This document shows positions 7,620 to 16,944 of a stretch of DNA of 64,000 bases, in pieces (position 1 is the first letter of the stretch; every line of letters begins with the position of its first letter). The translations under genes were made by a program, and so were the position numbers. The DNA comes from CAYVUI01 sp964454745 (GTDB lineage Bacteria; Planctomycetota; Phycisphaerae; Sedimentisphaerales; Anaerohalosphaeraceae): NCBI GenBank assembly GCA_964454745.1, contig CAYVUI010000001.1, positions 1-64,000 of the forward strand. Direction: 5' to 3'. The notes under the pieces are model-generated. The model did not search any database. It was given only the letters and a program-made list of their open reading frames with translations, and had not been told where the DNA came from.

Positions 7620-9256
7620 TGGATCACCTCCAGGCGGGTTTCACTGGCGTTTTTTGCGGCATTTAGTTTGTTTAGAACCTCCCGGAAGCACTCCATTGCA
7701 CGGGTATATTCACCGAGGGCACGCAGGCATTTTCCCTCAAGGATTTCGCCGGCAATGGTCGGCCTTTGTGCCTGCAATGCTTGTACTTGTGCCAGTGCGG
7801 ATTCATATTCTCCGTTATTATACTGTGCCGCTGCGGCGAGCGTTTTCATCCATAACGTATTGCCGAAGCGATGGGCCATCTGCGAATAAATCTCTTGAAG
7901 CTCGGACCACCTGCCCTGTTCGGCCATCTGCTGGGCCAGGGCCAGTCGCAGATCAAACGCAAAGGGATATTCATGCATTTGCGGCGGGCGGACGCAGAAA
8001 CCGGCCTGTTTCATCGGCTTGGCAAGGTCGGAATCATTCGCCTCCATCATCCTGCACAGGCGCACAATCTGCTCCCTGCGAAAGACATACGCGAAACCGC
8101 CCTCGGGCGGCTGGGACATGCAGAAGACCTCGAGCGGATCGGTCGAGAGCATCAGGGCGTGCAGGGGCTTTTCAAGCCATACGTCCTCCTGCTCGGCGAA
8201 AATACAGTCCCCGCTGACCAGGGCATGGAACGGGGAGTCATCGGCGGCCAGGATCGTTTCGATATGCTGCTTTAGCCCCTCGTTTTTTTCGATCCCCACG
8301 CCGAGTACATTGGCCGCGGGGGTCTGGAAGTTCTGCAGTTCGCTCATTGAAGCGGGCAGGTAAATCCGGTGCGGGTAAAAACTGTACCGCCAGATGTTTT
8401 CAATCGTTTTTTGTGTTTGCGCATCCAGTGCGTCGGCAAGGACGGTTACCGCCAGGTCCTGCACTTTGGGCCAGGGCTTTGGCGGACGTGTGGAACGGAT
8501 CGCCAGGACATTGCGTTCAAAGGATTTCGTATTTCGCCGCTGTACGACGGATATCCGGTCACTGTCACAGATCGGGGCGTAGTACTCGCCGGTTACGGTC
8601 GGGACATGGAGAAAATCGGTGTAAAAGACGAGCTTGCGTGTCAGATCCCAGTCAATCAGCACACGCAGAGATTCGTTGTACCCCCCTGCCTGGACGAAAA
8701 TGTCCTTTCGGTGCATCAGGCTCACGTGCAGGGCATGGTTGAACTGGAACATCAGCAGGCGGTCAAAATCGCGGCTGATTTCGAGATTCTTGCTGAGGAC
8801 CTCACGGCTGCCGTCTTCGCGGACGATACAGTGGGCCTTGTAGAGATCGGTATACGCCGCGCCGTATGACGGATTTTCTTCGAGGGCACGGACCAGGATG
8901 GAAAGATGATTGGGGTACCACAGGTCATCATCGCCGAGATAGGTAATGTACTGCCCTTTTGCCGAGGCGATGGCCTCATTGAAAGAGGCGGCAACCCCGC
9001 GATTTTCTTCGCGGTCAATCAGGCGGATTCTTGGATCCTCAAATTGAGCAAGAGCATCGGCAACGGGCTTTCCCCCGTCGCGGACAATGATGAGCTCAAA
9101 GTCCTGGAAATCCTGATCGAGTACGCTGCGGACCGCGACCGGCAGATAACGCTTGCGGTTATAGGTCGAGATCAGCACGCTGACGTGCGGTTTTAATTGT
9201 CCTTCATTGCTTGTCATTTTGTTCTGTATTTCCGACGAGATCGACGACGGAATCAA
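7616..9256 (-). CDS. Family 2 glycosyltransferase fused to TPR domain (paralogue 2)
   Basis: 546 residues, with the same domain order as the gene at 5822-7423: GT-A domain (VSVLISTYNRKRYLPVAVRS; acidic cluster YLGDDDLWYPNHL), then the shared unknown middle domain beginning after RSTRPPKPWP, then C-terminal TPR units (WSELQEIYSQMAHRF, GEYTRAMECFREVLNKL). The two proteins align from end to end by eye, so they are tandem duplicates that probably add successive or alternative sugars. The first 18 codons overlap the end of the upstream GT9 gene; the methionine at residue 14 (MTSNEGQ, at 9217) is an alternative start that shortens this overlap. Confidence 0.8.
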   Translation of the reverse strand: MIPSSISSEIQNKMTSNEGQLKPHVSVLISTYNRKRYLPVAVRSVLDQDFQDFELIIVRDGGKPVADALAQFEDPRIRLIDREENRGVAASFNEAIASAKGQYITYLGDDDLWYPNHLSILVRALEENPSYGAAYTDLYKAHCIVREDGSREVLSKNLEISRDFDRLLMFQFNHALHVSLMHRKDIFVQAGGYNESLRVLIDWDLTRKLVFYTDFLHVPTVTGEYYAPICDSDRISVVQRRNTKSFERNVLAIRSTRPPKPWPKVQDLAVTVLADALDAQTQKTIENIWRYSFYPHRIYLPASMSELQNFQTPAANVLGVGIEKNEGLKQHIETILAADDSPFHALVSGDCIFAEQEDVWLEKPLHALMLSTDPLEVFCMSQPPEGGFAYVFRREQIVRLCRMMEANDSDLAKPMKQAGFCVRPPQMHEYPFAFDLRLALAQQMAEQGRWSELQEIYSQMAHRFGNTLWMKTLAAAAQYNNGEYESALAQVQALQAQRPTIAGEILEGKCLRALGEYTRAMECFREVLNKLNAAKNASETRLEVIQ

Positions 9257-10136
9257 TCACTGCTGCCAGAAGGTCACGGCCTTTGAGTCCTGTTATATCG
9301 ACGGCAGCGGCCTGTCCGCCGTGATCATAAAAAGACGGGCTTCCATGCCCGTAGAGGATTACCCTCGGCGTTTCCGTCGCCGCAGCCAGGTGGGCAACCC
9401 CATTGGTTTCACCGATTACGACATCACACGCCTGGACAACCGTCGCGATATCCCGGGCCGATTGTGCCTGCTGACTGATATCGAGTGTGTGCTCAATCTT
9501 CTCATTTCCGCTAAGCTGGACCAGGCCGGCTCCCACGGTATCGCGAAGTATTTCGCCCAGTGCGTTCCAGGTTTCTGAATCGAGCCCCTTGATTTCGCTG
9601 TCGAGCCCGGGAGAGAAACCGACTCTTGGATGCGGAGTATTGAGCACTCCCATTTCGAGAAGCCTGACAGCGTCCTCGTCTCCGAAGTGCAATTGCGGCC
9701 GGTCTTTTACCGGTTCAATCCCAAGGTACATAAAGCCCGCACAAACCGGATCGACCTGATCGGCTTTTTCCGCAGGAATCGAACGAACCGAATAACAGTG
9801 ACAGTACTGATCGGCATCAATCGAAGCGCCGGAGCCGGCATAACCGGTCACCGCGGGATGAAAGTGATACAAATCCGCATGGTCACCAGAGACAAAAATC
9901 TGCCAGTTCTCACCTAATTTGTTTTTCAAAGAACGAATCGCCGGCTCGACGCAAACCGCTGTGGAAAGCGGCCCCTGGAGCTGCACGAGGACATTGCCTG
10001 CCTGCCGGGACTTTTCCTGCTCACATGAATCCGTCCAGCCCGATTCCGGTTCCGCCGCGCCGGGCTCCAGCCCAGCCGCCTCATCCGCAAAACAGCCGTC
10101 ACCGTCTGCCTGCTCAAAACCGGATTGATCGGTCAG
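9204..10136 (-). CDS. Family 9 (heptosyltransferase-like) glycosyltransferase, probable CTG start
   Basis: GT-B enzyme of the ADP/GDP-heptosyltransferase family. RVGFSPGLDSEIKGLDSETW and IATVVQACDVVIGETNGVAHL are the conserved C-terminal motifs; the latter is the donor-binding segment. The first ATG/GTG/TTG start in frame is GTG 9986, but this falls inside the conserved first beta strand (NVLVQLQGPLSTAV). The frame stays open upstream to the end of the preceding gene, where a CTG at 10136 overlaps its TGA (CTGA) and would give a protein beginning MTD, like several neighbours. The CTG start is therefore preferred but unproven. With hddA and hddC in the window, a heptose donor is a reasonable inference. 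Confidence 0.65.
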   Translation of the reverse strand: MTDQSGFEQADGDGCFADEAAGLEPGAAEPESGWTDSCEQEKSRQAGNVLVQLQGPLSTAVCVEPAIRSLKNKLGENWQIFVSGDHADLYHFHPAVTGYAGSGASIDADQYCHCYSVRSIPAEKADQVDPVCAGFMYLGIEPVKDRPQLHFGDEDAVRLLEMGVLNTPHPRVGFSPGLDSEIKGLDSETWNALGEILRDTVGAGLVQLSGNEKIEHTLDISQQAQSARDIATVVQACDVVIGETNGVAHLAAATETPRVILYGHGSPSFYDHGGQAAAVDITGLKGRDLLAAVIDSVVDLVGNTEQNDKQ

Positions 10137-12253
10137 ATCTTCAGAAAAGGGGCTGAGGCATCCTTTTGTTTTGTAAACCCCGGCTTCCCATCTCCGGCAG
10201 TCGTAAATTCTTCAATCGTCTTTTGCAGCTTTTTCTGCTGGATGGAATCTTCGAGGTCCGCCCCGCCTGACTGGGCAAGCTGCTCTTCGACGGGATTGGC
10301 CGGGTTCCAGTCCTGGCCTTCGACATCCTCGGGCTTTTGACCGGCCAGACGCATCAGGGTTTTCGAGGCCTCCAGTGCCGCTGAGGCAATTCGGTCAATT
10401 CTCCCTTTCTGATGCTGTAATTCCTCATTATCCACAACGGGTTCGGATGCAGCAGCCATCGGCTCTGTGTTTGTCACTTCCGCTGCCGTCTGGCCTGCGT
10501 GGCCCTTTTGCGGAATCGGGATTTCGACCGGATTTTGGAAATCAGGTTTAATCGGCTCAATCGGCATCGCTTTGTGCCGACGACCAACGATATCCAGTGT
10601 TTCAATTGGATTGATCTGCTCTGCCGGGGGCTCCTGCGGCTTTGGCTGCGATTGGGGTTCCTGTATCGTCTCTACCACAGGGCTTTGGGGGATATTCACG
10701 ATATTAACGGGTTTTGCTTCTGCCGGCTCAGTGGGTGTCACCTCAATTTGCGGCTGGGAGGGGGTGGAAACCGCGGCAAAATCAACCTGGTTTGTCTCCG
10801 TAACCGGTTCGGGCAAATGTGACGTTTCGTTTTTCTTTCTTTCGAGGCGTTCAAAAGCCAGTTTCTGCCGTTCAAACGAACAGAGAAGATTGTTGACCGC
10901 CGTAAAGTTCGCTTCATGGCCTGCATGTGCGATATCCGCATAACGCCTGGGTTCATACGCCCCGTGGACCACCCGGTCGCAGAACTGTTCAGCAATCGTA
11001 AAGACATATTCTGTGTCGAGTATCTGCTCGACGCCGCGGAATTTGTGAACAACAGGTTTCAGGCCAAGGCTCATCCCGAGCAGTACACTCTCGATTGCCT
11101 GATCGGTCAGGCAGGTCGATACGATGTAATGTTTGTCCATCAGCCATGCCTGGAGGTCATTGACCTGTGAATCAATGAAAATTGCATTTTGCAGGCCGAG
11201 CGTATCGACCATGCTGAGGGTATAATCACGAAGCCAGGGCTCTTCAAAGGTGCCGAAAAGATAAAGCCGGTAATCGGGATCGATATAATTGAGCTTCTGC
11301 ATCGCCTGAATCAGCAGGACTGGATTGTTCTGGGCGTTAAACGGACCGATACAAGCGAGTTTTTTGCCTCGAACCTTGGACGCAAAAGCGTCGGAATCAA
11401 TGGAAGCATCAATCTGGGTGTAGATTACTTTCAGACTGTCGCATTGATTCAGGTCCAGCCCCGGAATCGCCTCCGCCCGAAGAGTATTGGGTAAAATCAG
11501 GGCGTCCACGCGGGTAAAGTCCACTGCATTGATCTGGTCGGAAGCGAGATCCTCACGTTCCAACCGCAGGACGACAAAACCGAGCTTCTCAAGAATCTGC
11601 GACTGTGTGAAGCTTGCGCTGATACCGTCAAAAATCTCGATGTCCGTGTTTTCGAGATGTTCGCGGATGTCGTAAACGGGCTGATCGATATGCGAGTGAA
11701 TGACAAAACGCTTTTCGAGATCGCTAAGCAGAGAAGCCAGGCCCGGCCGGATACGGTCGCCAAAAAGTGCCACCGTACTTCTGTGTGACCGAATGACTTT
11801 GATCATCGGCGGGAGAATTTCCTGTTCAGGTGAGAGTTCGATGGACTTGAGGAGCATTTCGACGGCGTTGGCGAAGTCTTCGTTCTGCAGGAATGAATTT
11901 GCCGTTCGGTTGATCGTATCGGCATGAAGAATCCCCAGGCGGCTAAGGGCCTCAAACTGAGCGGCGGCAACGCGCGGCTGGCCGGCATCGAGGGCGGCTT
12001 CCGTCAGGTTCCAGAAGATTTCCGCTGAATCCTGGGTTTCGCCGAGGAGATTTTTGGCCTTTTCAAAGTGGTTAATCGCCTTCTCGACGTTTCCGGTACA
12101 GTACAGCACAGCTCCGCTGTCGTTCCATGCCTGGCCGTCATCGGGATGCTCGCGCAGATACTTTTCAAACGCGTCAAGGGCCTGTTCGTGCCGGCCGGAC
12201 TCCGCTAATTTCAAAATCGCTTCATATTCGACCGATTTCGCCTGCATAGCCAT
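10133..12253 (-). CDS. TPR-glycosyltransferase (GT-B type) with Pro/Glu-rich C-terminal tail
   Basis: 706 residues in three parts. Residues 1-150 are TPR units (EQALDAFEKYLREHPDDGQA and following). Residues about 170-440 form a GT-B domain: LACIGPFNAQNNPVLLIQAM then DYRLYLFGTFEEPWL, and a C-terminal STCLTDQAIESVLLGMSLGL donor-site region. Residues about 460-640 are a low-complexity tail rich in Pro, Glu and Thr, and the last 65 are helical. It resembles the protein at 12388-13605 in layout. A perfect sigma-54 promoter lies 60 bases upstream of the start, with GGAG as the ribosome site, so this gene can begin a separate transcript for the distal glycosylation genes. The tail may be a linker or interaction arm. 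Confidence 0.7.
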   Translation of the reverse strand: MAMQAKSVEYEAILKLAESGRHEQALDAFEKYLREHPDDGQAWNDSGAVLYCTGNVEKAINHFEKAKNLLGETQDSAEIFWNLTEAALDAGQPRVAAAQFEALSRLGILHADTINRTANSFLQNEDFANAVEMLLKSIELSPEQEILPPMIKVIRSHRSTVALFGDRIRPGLASLLSDLEKRFVIHSHIDQPVYDIREHLENTDIEIFDGISASFTQSQILEKLGFVVLRLEREDLASDQINAVDFTRVDALILPNTLRAEAIPGLDLNQCDSLKVIYTQIDASIDSDAFASKVRGKKLACIGPFNAQNNPVLLIQAMQKLNYIDPDYRLYLFGTFEEPWLRDYTLSMVDTLGLQNAIFIDSQVNDLQAWLMDKHYIVSTCLTDQAIESVLLGMSLGLKPVVHKFRGVEQILDTEYVFTIAEQFCDRVVHGAYEPRRYADIAHAGHEANFTAVNNLLCSFERQKLAFERLERKKNETSHLPEPVTETNQVDFAAVSTPSQPQIEVTPTEPAEAKPVNIVNIPQSPVVETIQEPQSQPKPQEPPAEQINPIETLDIVGRRHKAMPIEPIKPDFQNPVEIPIPQKGHAGQTAAEVTNTEPMAAASEPVVDNEELQHQKGRIDRIASAALEASKTLMRLAGQKPEDVEGQDWNPANPVEEQLAQSGGADLEDSIQQKKLQKTIEEFTTAGDGKPGFTKQKDASAPFLKI

Positions 12254-12387
12254 CTGATATTCTCCTATATTACCTGAACTTTTCTTATTAGCGACTATCT
12301 CAGCAATAATTATGCAAGTGCTGTGCCATTGGGGAAAATGCCCAATTTCGGGGGAAAAAGGCTGATTTCAATGGATTGAATGCTCAA
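12254..12387. promoter_or_regulatory. Intergenic control region of the distal glycosylation genes
   Basis: This 134-base, AT-rich gap is the only sizeable break in the run from flgD to 4.8 kb. It holds the sigma-54 promoter at 12313-12328 and, on its upstream side, a 14-base palindrome at 12367-12380 (TTCAAT GG ATTGAA) that could be an activator site. No gene or terminator is visible in it. Confidence 0.55.
12313..12328 (-). promoter_or_regulatory. Sigma-54 (-24/-12) promoter for the TPR-glycosyltransferase gene
   Basis: On the minus strand the sequence reads TGGCACAGCACTTGCA: an exact match to TGGCAC-N5-TTGCW with ten bases between the invariant GG and GC. The -12 element is 60 bases from the ATG at 12253. 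Two sigma-54 activator genes lie in the same locus. Confidence 0.85.
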
Positions 12388-13605
12388 TTAAAGCTGATAT
12401 GTATAATTATTCGACACGGGAGCCAAAGCGGACAAAAGCAGGCGGGAAACGGTTTCCAACACGGCTGTAAGCGTAGAATCGAGGGGGTATTTCCGCTCGA
12501 CAAATGACCGATAGGCCGCAGAATTGTACGGAGGATCACAAACCTGAGCGGTAAAATCGTCGATCGTATCAAACAGAAATTCCGGACTAAACACATCCTC
12601 TGCCCCGGGATAATTGTGAATGATCGGCTTTAGGCCCCTGGCCATGCCTTCGAGAATGCCCATGCCCTGGCTTTCAATGCTGCTGGTCGAGACGATAAAA
12701 TGCTTATCCGCAAGCCAGGATTCGATATCCTCCTGCCAGCCCTCGAAGAAGACATTGCCCGCAAGGTTTAATTGCGGAATCATGTGCTGGAGATACTGTT
12801 CGAGGACGGGGTCCTGGACTTTACCAGCCATGAACAGGCGGTACTGGGGGTCTTTTTTTACGAGGGCAGCCATGCACTGAAGAAGCAGTGCCGGGTTTTT
12901 GACCTCTCGCAAATTTGCGACAAAGGCGAGATTTTTGCCTTTTTTTCGATTCGCAAACGTAAACTTATCCAGATTCACACCGTTGGGAATGACACGATGG
13001 TCGAGGCGGTTTTCAATGTCGGGAACCTGGGTTTTGATCTGTTTGAGTACCCAGGGATTTCCGACGGTAATGAGTGTATCGACATTGTCCCAGTTGATCT
13101 GTGCACACCAGCCGACATAAGCCTCGTAGCGATGCAGACGAACGATGGTTTTGCATTTAGGACGGTTTTTCAGAGCGAGAGCCGGGAAATTGGTCGCCCA
13201 CTCAAACCAGGAGATGTCACTGGTATCCATCAGGCGTTCCACGTCAGTGAGATTGTCGCCTTCGAAAAAGCGGATATCAAAATACTGCTTTAATTCTTGA
13301 TATATCGGCTCGAAAAAGGAAGGGCCGTCCGCCCCGCAGAAAACGGCGATTCGGCCGGGATGGAACCGTTTTAGTTCTACGCTGGTTTTGGCAAGATGAT
13401 CGAGGATTTCGGGATTGCCGGGACATAAGCGCAGGGCATCTTCAAAAGCGGCATGGGCGTTTTCATATTGTTCGAGGCGGTAAAGAATTACGCCGTAATC
13501 ATTGATAAACGCCGGGTTCTGCGGGTCGGCACGCAGGGCCTGCTCTACAAGCGAGAGGGCCTGCGAGAGATTTCCCTGGATAAATGCCTGGCGGTAGTCT
13601 GTCAA
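12388..13605 (-). CDS. TPR-glycosyltransferase, GT4-like GT-B fold
   Basis: 405 residues. The first 75 residues are two TPR units (NLSQALSLVEQALRADPQNP and YENAHAAFEDALRLCPGNPE). A GT-B transferase follows: RIAVFCGADGPSFF starts the N-terminal Rossmann half, HRVIPNGVNLDKF is the linker strand typical of GT4, and STSSIESQGMGILEGMARGL matches the E-x7-E-type donor site of GT4 (family pattern SxxEGxGLxxLEAMAxGxP). TPR fused in front of a GT-B domain recalls protein O-glycosyltransferases, though the domain is GT4-like rather than clearly GT41. It lies 18 bases downstream of flgL, in the same transcript direction, pointing to glycosylation of flagellin or hook-associated protein. Confidence 0.78.
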   Translation of the reverse strand: MTDYRQAFIQGNLSQALSLVEQALRADPQNPAFINDYGVILYRLEQYENAHAAFEDALRLCPGNPEILDHLAKTSVELKRFHPGRIAVFCGADGPSFFEPIYQELKQYFDIRFFEGDNLTDVERLMDTSDISWFEWATNFPALALKNRPKCKTIVRLHRYEAYVGWCAQINWDNVDTLITVGNPWVLKQIKTQVPDIENRLDHRVIPNGVNLDKFTFANRKKGKNLAFVANLREVKNPALLLQCMAALVKKDPQYRLFMAGKVQDPVLEQYLQHMIPQLNLAGNVFFEGWQEDIESWLADKHFIVSTSSIESQGMGILEGMARGLKPIIHNYPGAEDVFSPEFLFDTIDDFTAQVCDPPYNSAAYRSFVERKYPLDSTLTAVLETVSRLLLSALAPVSNNYTYQL

Positions 13606-13623
13606 GATCGTCCTTTATTAATG

Positions 13624-14823
13624 TTAGATATAATTGAGCAGATTCATATCGAACATAGTCGAGGCCGCCTCAAGCGACATCTGGTAGAGCAGTTCATAGC
13701 GACTCAAATCCAGGGCGACCTGGGCGATATCGGCGTCCTGAAGGCGGCTGATCTCCTCTTCGGTATTGAACTTGATGTCGTCGATGCTGTCGCGGAAATT
13801 GGTCAGTGTGCCGACTTTGCCGCCCAGAACCGGGAAGGCCCGCGTAACTTTTTCGTCCACATCGCGAAGCGCGGTTACCATCTCTTCCATAATGCCGTGC
13901 CACTGGGTCGCAGTCATTTTGTCCTGGCTTTTGAGCATATCGCGGGTATTGATCAGGATGTTAAACATGTCATAGGTGCCGGGTACACGCACGCGTTCTT
14001 CGCCGGCGGTTACCCCGGCTGCGGGAACATCCACGTACAGGACCTCACCAGAGCTGCCGTGAACGATTGGCACATTGGTCGAACCCGGCGCCGCGGTTAC
14101 CACCGTAGTGCCGCCGTCGATGCTCAGATCCCAGTTTCCGCCGTTTGCGGTGACGGTCAGCCAGACATCCCCGCGGACGCTGCTTGTCCCTGATCCCGCG
14201 GTGATGCCAGTGGTTCCCATCAACTGCGGGGCCTGGCGCTCATCGGCGACGAAGATATCCGCCCCTACAATTGTGGTTTCCATATCCACACCGGGGGCTA
14301 CCTCGACTTTCCGGTTCTGGTAGCTGCCCTGGTAGTCCACCTGCGTGATATCGCCGTTGGCATCTCTCTGCACAGCATAAGGGGGTGTATCGGTTGCTTC
14401 TCCTCCAAAAAGATGGCGGCCAAGCCGCTGGGTATTGCCAAGGGTTACGACCTGTTCGAGAATATTGTTGATATCATCAGCCAGGGCGGAACGAACGGAG
14501 GCGTTTTCAAGGCCGTTCATGACACCGCTCAGTACCGAGGTAAGCGATTCACGCGCCCCGGCCAGTTGTTCACTGAGACTCTGCGTGACGGAGCTGGATA
14601 GCTCAAAAATACTGATCGTCTCATCGAGCGTGGAAATGTATTGTTCGAGGCCGCGTTTCTGACTCCGCAGGTCCAGGACACGGTTGGCATCGATGGGATT
14701 GTCCGAGGTCCGGTTGATATCCTGCCCGGTGGCGGCCTTTTCCTGGAGTTCCATGAGCTTCGAGGAGTGACTGTAGATCGCCCAACTTGCACTGTGATAT
14801 ATGGCATCGAGTGAAAATGTCAT
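13624..14823 (-). CDS. flgL: Flagellar hook-filament junction protein FlgL
   Basis: Hook-associated protein 3, linking the hook end to the filament. The N-terminal helix (SKLMELQEKAATGQDINRTS followed by DNPIDANRVLDLR) and C-terminal helix (RYELLYQMSLEAASTMFDMN) are the flagellin-type D0/D1 coiled ends; the C-terminus ends in LLNYI. At 399 residues it is larger than enterobacterial FlgL, the extra length lying in the Gly/Val/Thr-rich central domain (about 150-270). It directly follows flgK and precedes the TPR-glycosyltransferases, so it is a plausible acceptor for them. Confidence 0.93.
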   Translation of the reverse strand: MTFSLDAIYHSASWAIYSHSSKLMELQEKAATGQDINRTSDNPIDANRVLDLRSQKRGLEQYISTLDETISIFELSSSVTQSLSEQLAGARESLTSVLSGVMNGLENASVRSALADDINNILEQVVTLGNTQRLGRHLFGGEATDTPPYAVQRDANGDITQVDYQGSYQNRKVEVAPGVDMETTIVGADIFVADERQAPQLMGTTGITAGSGTSSVRGDVWLTVTANGGNWDLSIDGGTTVVTAAPGSTNVPIVHGSSGEVLYVDVPAAGVTAGEERVRVPGTYDMFNILINTRDMLKSQDKMTATQWHGIMEEMVTALRDVDEKVTRAFPVLGGKVGTLTNFRDSIDDIKFNTEEEISRLQDADIAQVALDLSRYELLYQMSLEAASTMFDMNLLNYI

Positions 14824-14847
14824 TTTCGTATCCTTATCAAATCATTC

Positions 14848-14866
14848 CGGGCGACCCTGTCGCCCG
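14848..14866 (-). other. Perfect intercistronic hairpin between flgK and flgL
   Basis: An 8-bp perfect stem (CGGGCGAC paired with GTCGCCCG) with a 3-base loop lies between flgK and flgL. No T-run follows on the minus strand, so it is not a standard terminator. It could be an RNA processing or stability element that sets the ratio of the two junction proteins. Confidence 0.55.
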
Positions 14867-14871
14867 ATTAT

Positions 14872-16908
14872 TTATCGAACCAGGTTCATCAATTCGCCCA
14901 TCGTGTCATTGACAGTTCTCATGTACCTTGCCATTGACTGGTACATCCTTTCGAACATCAGCATCTTGGCAGCTTCGTCATTGACATCAACACCGCTGGT
15001 ATCATCCCGCTGGACATTGAGCGAACGCCAGACGCCGAAGGTGTTTTCCTGCTTGAGTTTTGTGGTAGAAATCTGGGAACCGACATCCGTGGCCAGGCGG
15101 CTGTAATACTGTTTCTGTGTCAGTCCATCGAGGTCGGTCATATCGGTATCGCTTAAGGCGGCCATTCGCAGGCAGTTGCCGTTATCGGTACTTGCCGCAC
15201 CGATGGAGACTGCAATTTTTCCAAGCTGAGATTCCACATTTTCCGATACGCCGATTGTCGCGGCATTGGTCCCTTTGAAGAAGGCATTCATCCCCGCGGC
15301 CTTGAGCACACCGGAGGTATCGCTGGAAGCAATGACATCGATGGTGAAATCTTCGCCGACATTGAGGAAGCCCGGTTCGCCCGTATTGGCGGAAAGGGTT
15401 ACGTAGATTCCCTCGTCAATTTCGATTCGGGTGCCCAATTCATAGCCGGCTCCGACATTGATGCTCTTAATCGGCCCGCTAAGGTCGGAAACCTGGAGGG
15501 CCAAATCACCCGTGCCGAGGTATCCATCCGCGGAACCGGCCACGGTGATGGTGTAGGTATTATCTGCGGTTCCGGTATATACGCCGGAAACAGATACATT
15601 GGGCGGCAGTTCGCCGCCGGGGCCGTTGGTCAGTGTCGAGGTAGTAGGCGTATCGAGGGCACCGGGAAGGAAATCGAATTTGTAATCAGCAAAAGCGGCC
15701 TTGAGGCCGATCTCCAGTTTTCCGCCGGTCACAGAGGCCTGGAGCGGCTGGACGGGTCCACCGCCAAAGTCAAACGTCATGTTGGTAATATCGAGGGCCA
15801 CATCGCTTAAGCTGGTTCCTGTGACATTGACCGCGATGCTTCCCCTGGCCAGGTTTCCCGAGGCATCCTGGGCACGAATGTACAGTGCGCCGTTCTGTAC
15901 CGGGGGGTCCATATCCGCAAGCGTTGTGGTATCCATGTACCAGCCTGTCATGTTGGAAAAGGAACCATCTGAGCCCACACCTTCAATGTGATACTTGTTG
16001 GTTTCAAAAATGATATTTCGGGCCACCGAATCCAAGCTGTTGCCGATATCACGGAGAATGGAGTTTTTGAGGCTAAAGAGTCCGCCGAGTCTGCCGCCGG
16101 TAATATTCGTATTCAAGGCCGTCGCGCTGTCTTTGATTCGCACCCCAAGGTCGTATTCGGTACCGTTTTGCACCAAGCCGGCCTCGATTTCCGTCGCCAG
16201 GTAATTTGTCACCAGGGGAACGTCGCCCAGGCTGATGTCCACAACGCCGAATTCTCTCTGGTATGTGGTCAGGTCGACGATTTCACTTAGCGTGGTAATC
16301 GCGGCATCACGCCTGTCGAGGAGGTTATTGGGGGTATCGCCTTTTACCATCATCTGGTAGATTTCCCGGTTCATATCGGCAATCTGCACGGCCAGTTGGT
16401 TAATATCCTCGACCGCTTCCTGGGCTTCTCCGAAGGTTCGATCTTCGAGGTCTCCGACCACCTGGGCGACATTGCGAAACTGGTTGGTCAGCGTTGTCGC
16501 GGTACTGATGACCTCGGACTGATAGACAACAAGAGTAGGCTCCTGGGAAAGGTCTCGCAGGGCCCCGTAAAAATTATCCAGCGCCGTGGTAATTCCGCCT
16601 GTGGCCAGTTCCCCAAAGGCACTTTCCACGGCAAGCAAGGACTGGAGCTCACGGTCAAGTTGGCTGAGATCAGAAGTGCGAGTATTGATCTCCTGGTCCA
16701 GCAGCCAATTGACGTTTCGTTTCACGTATTCAACATCGGCCCCCTGGCCGAGATATATACCGTTGGTGTAGAGATCATCATTTTCGGACACCACCGCGGT
16801 CTGCCTGTGGTATCCCTCTGTTGCCGCGTTGGCAATGTTGTTACCAATGATATCAAGTGCGTTTTGTGCGGTTCGTAAACCGGTAATTCCAATTTCTAAT
16901 CCGCCCAT
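14872..16908 (-). CDS. flgK: Flagellar hook-associated protein FlgK
   Basis: Hook-associated protein 1 of the hook-filament junction. The N-terminus contains the flagellar rod/hook signature GLRTAQNALDIIGNNIANAA followed by TEGYHRQTAV. The C-terminal coil (VDVNDEAAKMLMFERMYQSM and following) is the conserved D0 end, ending MGELMNLVR. At 678 residues it is longer than typical FlgK, with a large Ser/Thr/Gly beta domain around 300-560. It lies downstream of flgN, whose product is its predicted chaperone, and upstream of flgL. Confidence 0.95.
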   Translation of the reverse strand: MGGLEIGITGLRTAQNALDIIGNNIANAATEGYHRQTAVVSENDDLYTNGIYLGQGADVEYVKRNVNWLLDQEINTRTSDLSQLDRELQSLLAVESAFGELATGGITTALDNFYGALRDLSQEPTLVVYQSEVISTATTLTNQFRNVAQVVGDLEDRTFGEAQEAVEDINQLAVQIADMNREIYQMMVKGDTPNNLLDRRDAAITTLSEIVDLTTYQREFGVVDISLGDVPLVTNYLATEIEAGLVQNGTEYDLGVRIKDSATALNTNITGGRLGGLFSLKNSILRDIGNSLDSVARNIIFETNKYHIEGVGSDGSFSNMTGWYMDTTTLADMDPPVQNGALYIRAQDASGNLARGSIAVNVTGTSLSDVALDITNMTFDFGGGPVQPLQASVTGGKLEIGLKAAFADYKFDFLPGALDTPTTSTLTNGPGGELPPNVSVSGVYTGTADNTYTITVAGSADGYLGTGDLALQVSDLSGPIKSINVGAGYELGTRIEIDEGIYVTLSANTGEPGFLNVGEDFTIDVIASSDTSGVLKAAGMNAFFKGTNAATIGVSENVESQLGKIAVSIGAASTDNGNCLRMAALSDTDMTDLDGLTQKQYYSRLATDVGSQISTTKLKQENTFGVWRSLNVQRDDTSGVDVNDEAAKMLMFERMYQSMARYMRTVNDTMGELMNLVR

Positions 16909-16944
16909 GATCTGTCTTTCATTTTAAGGATCATTGTCCCAAAG

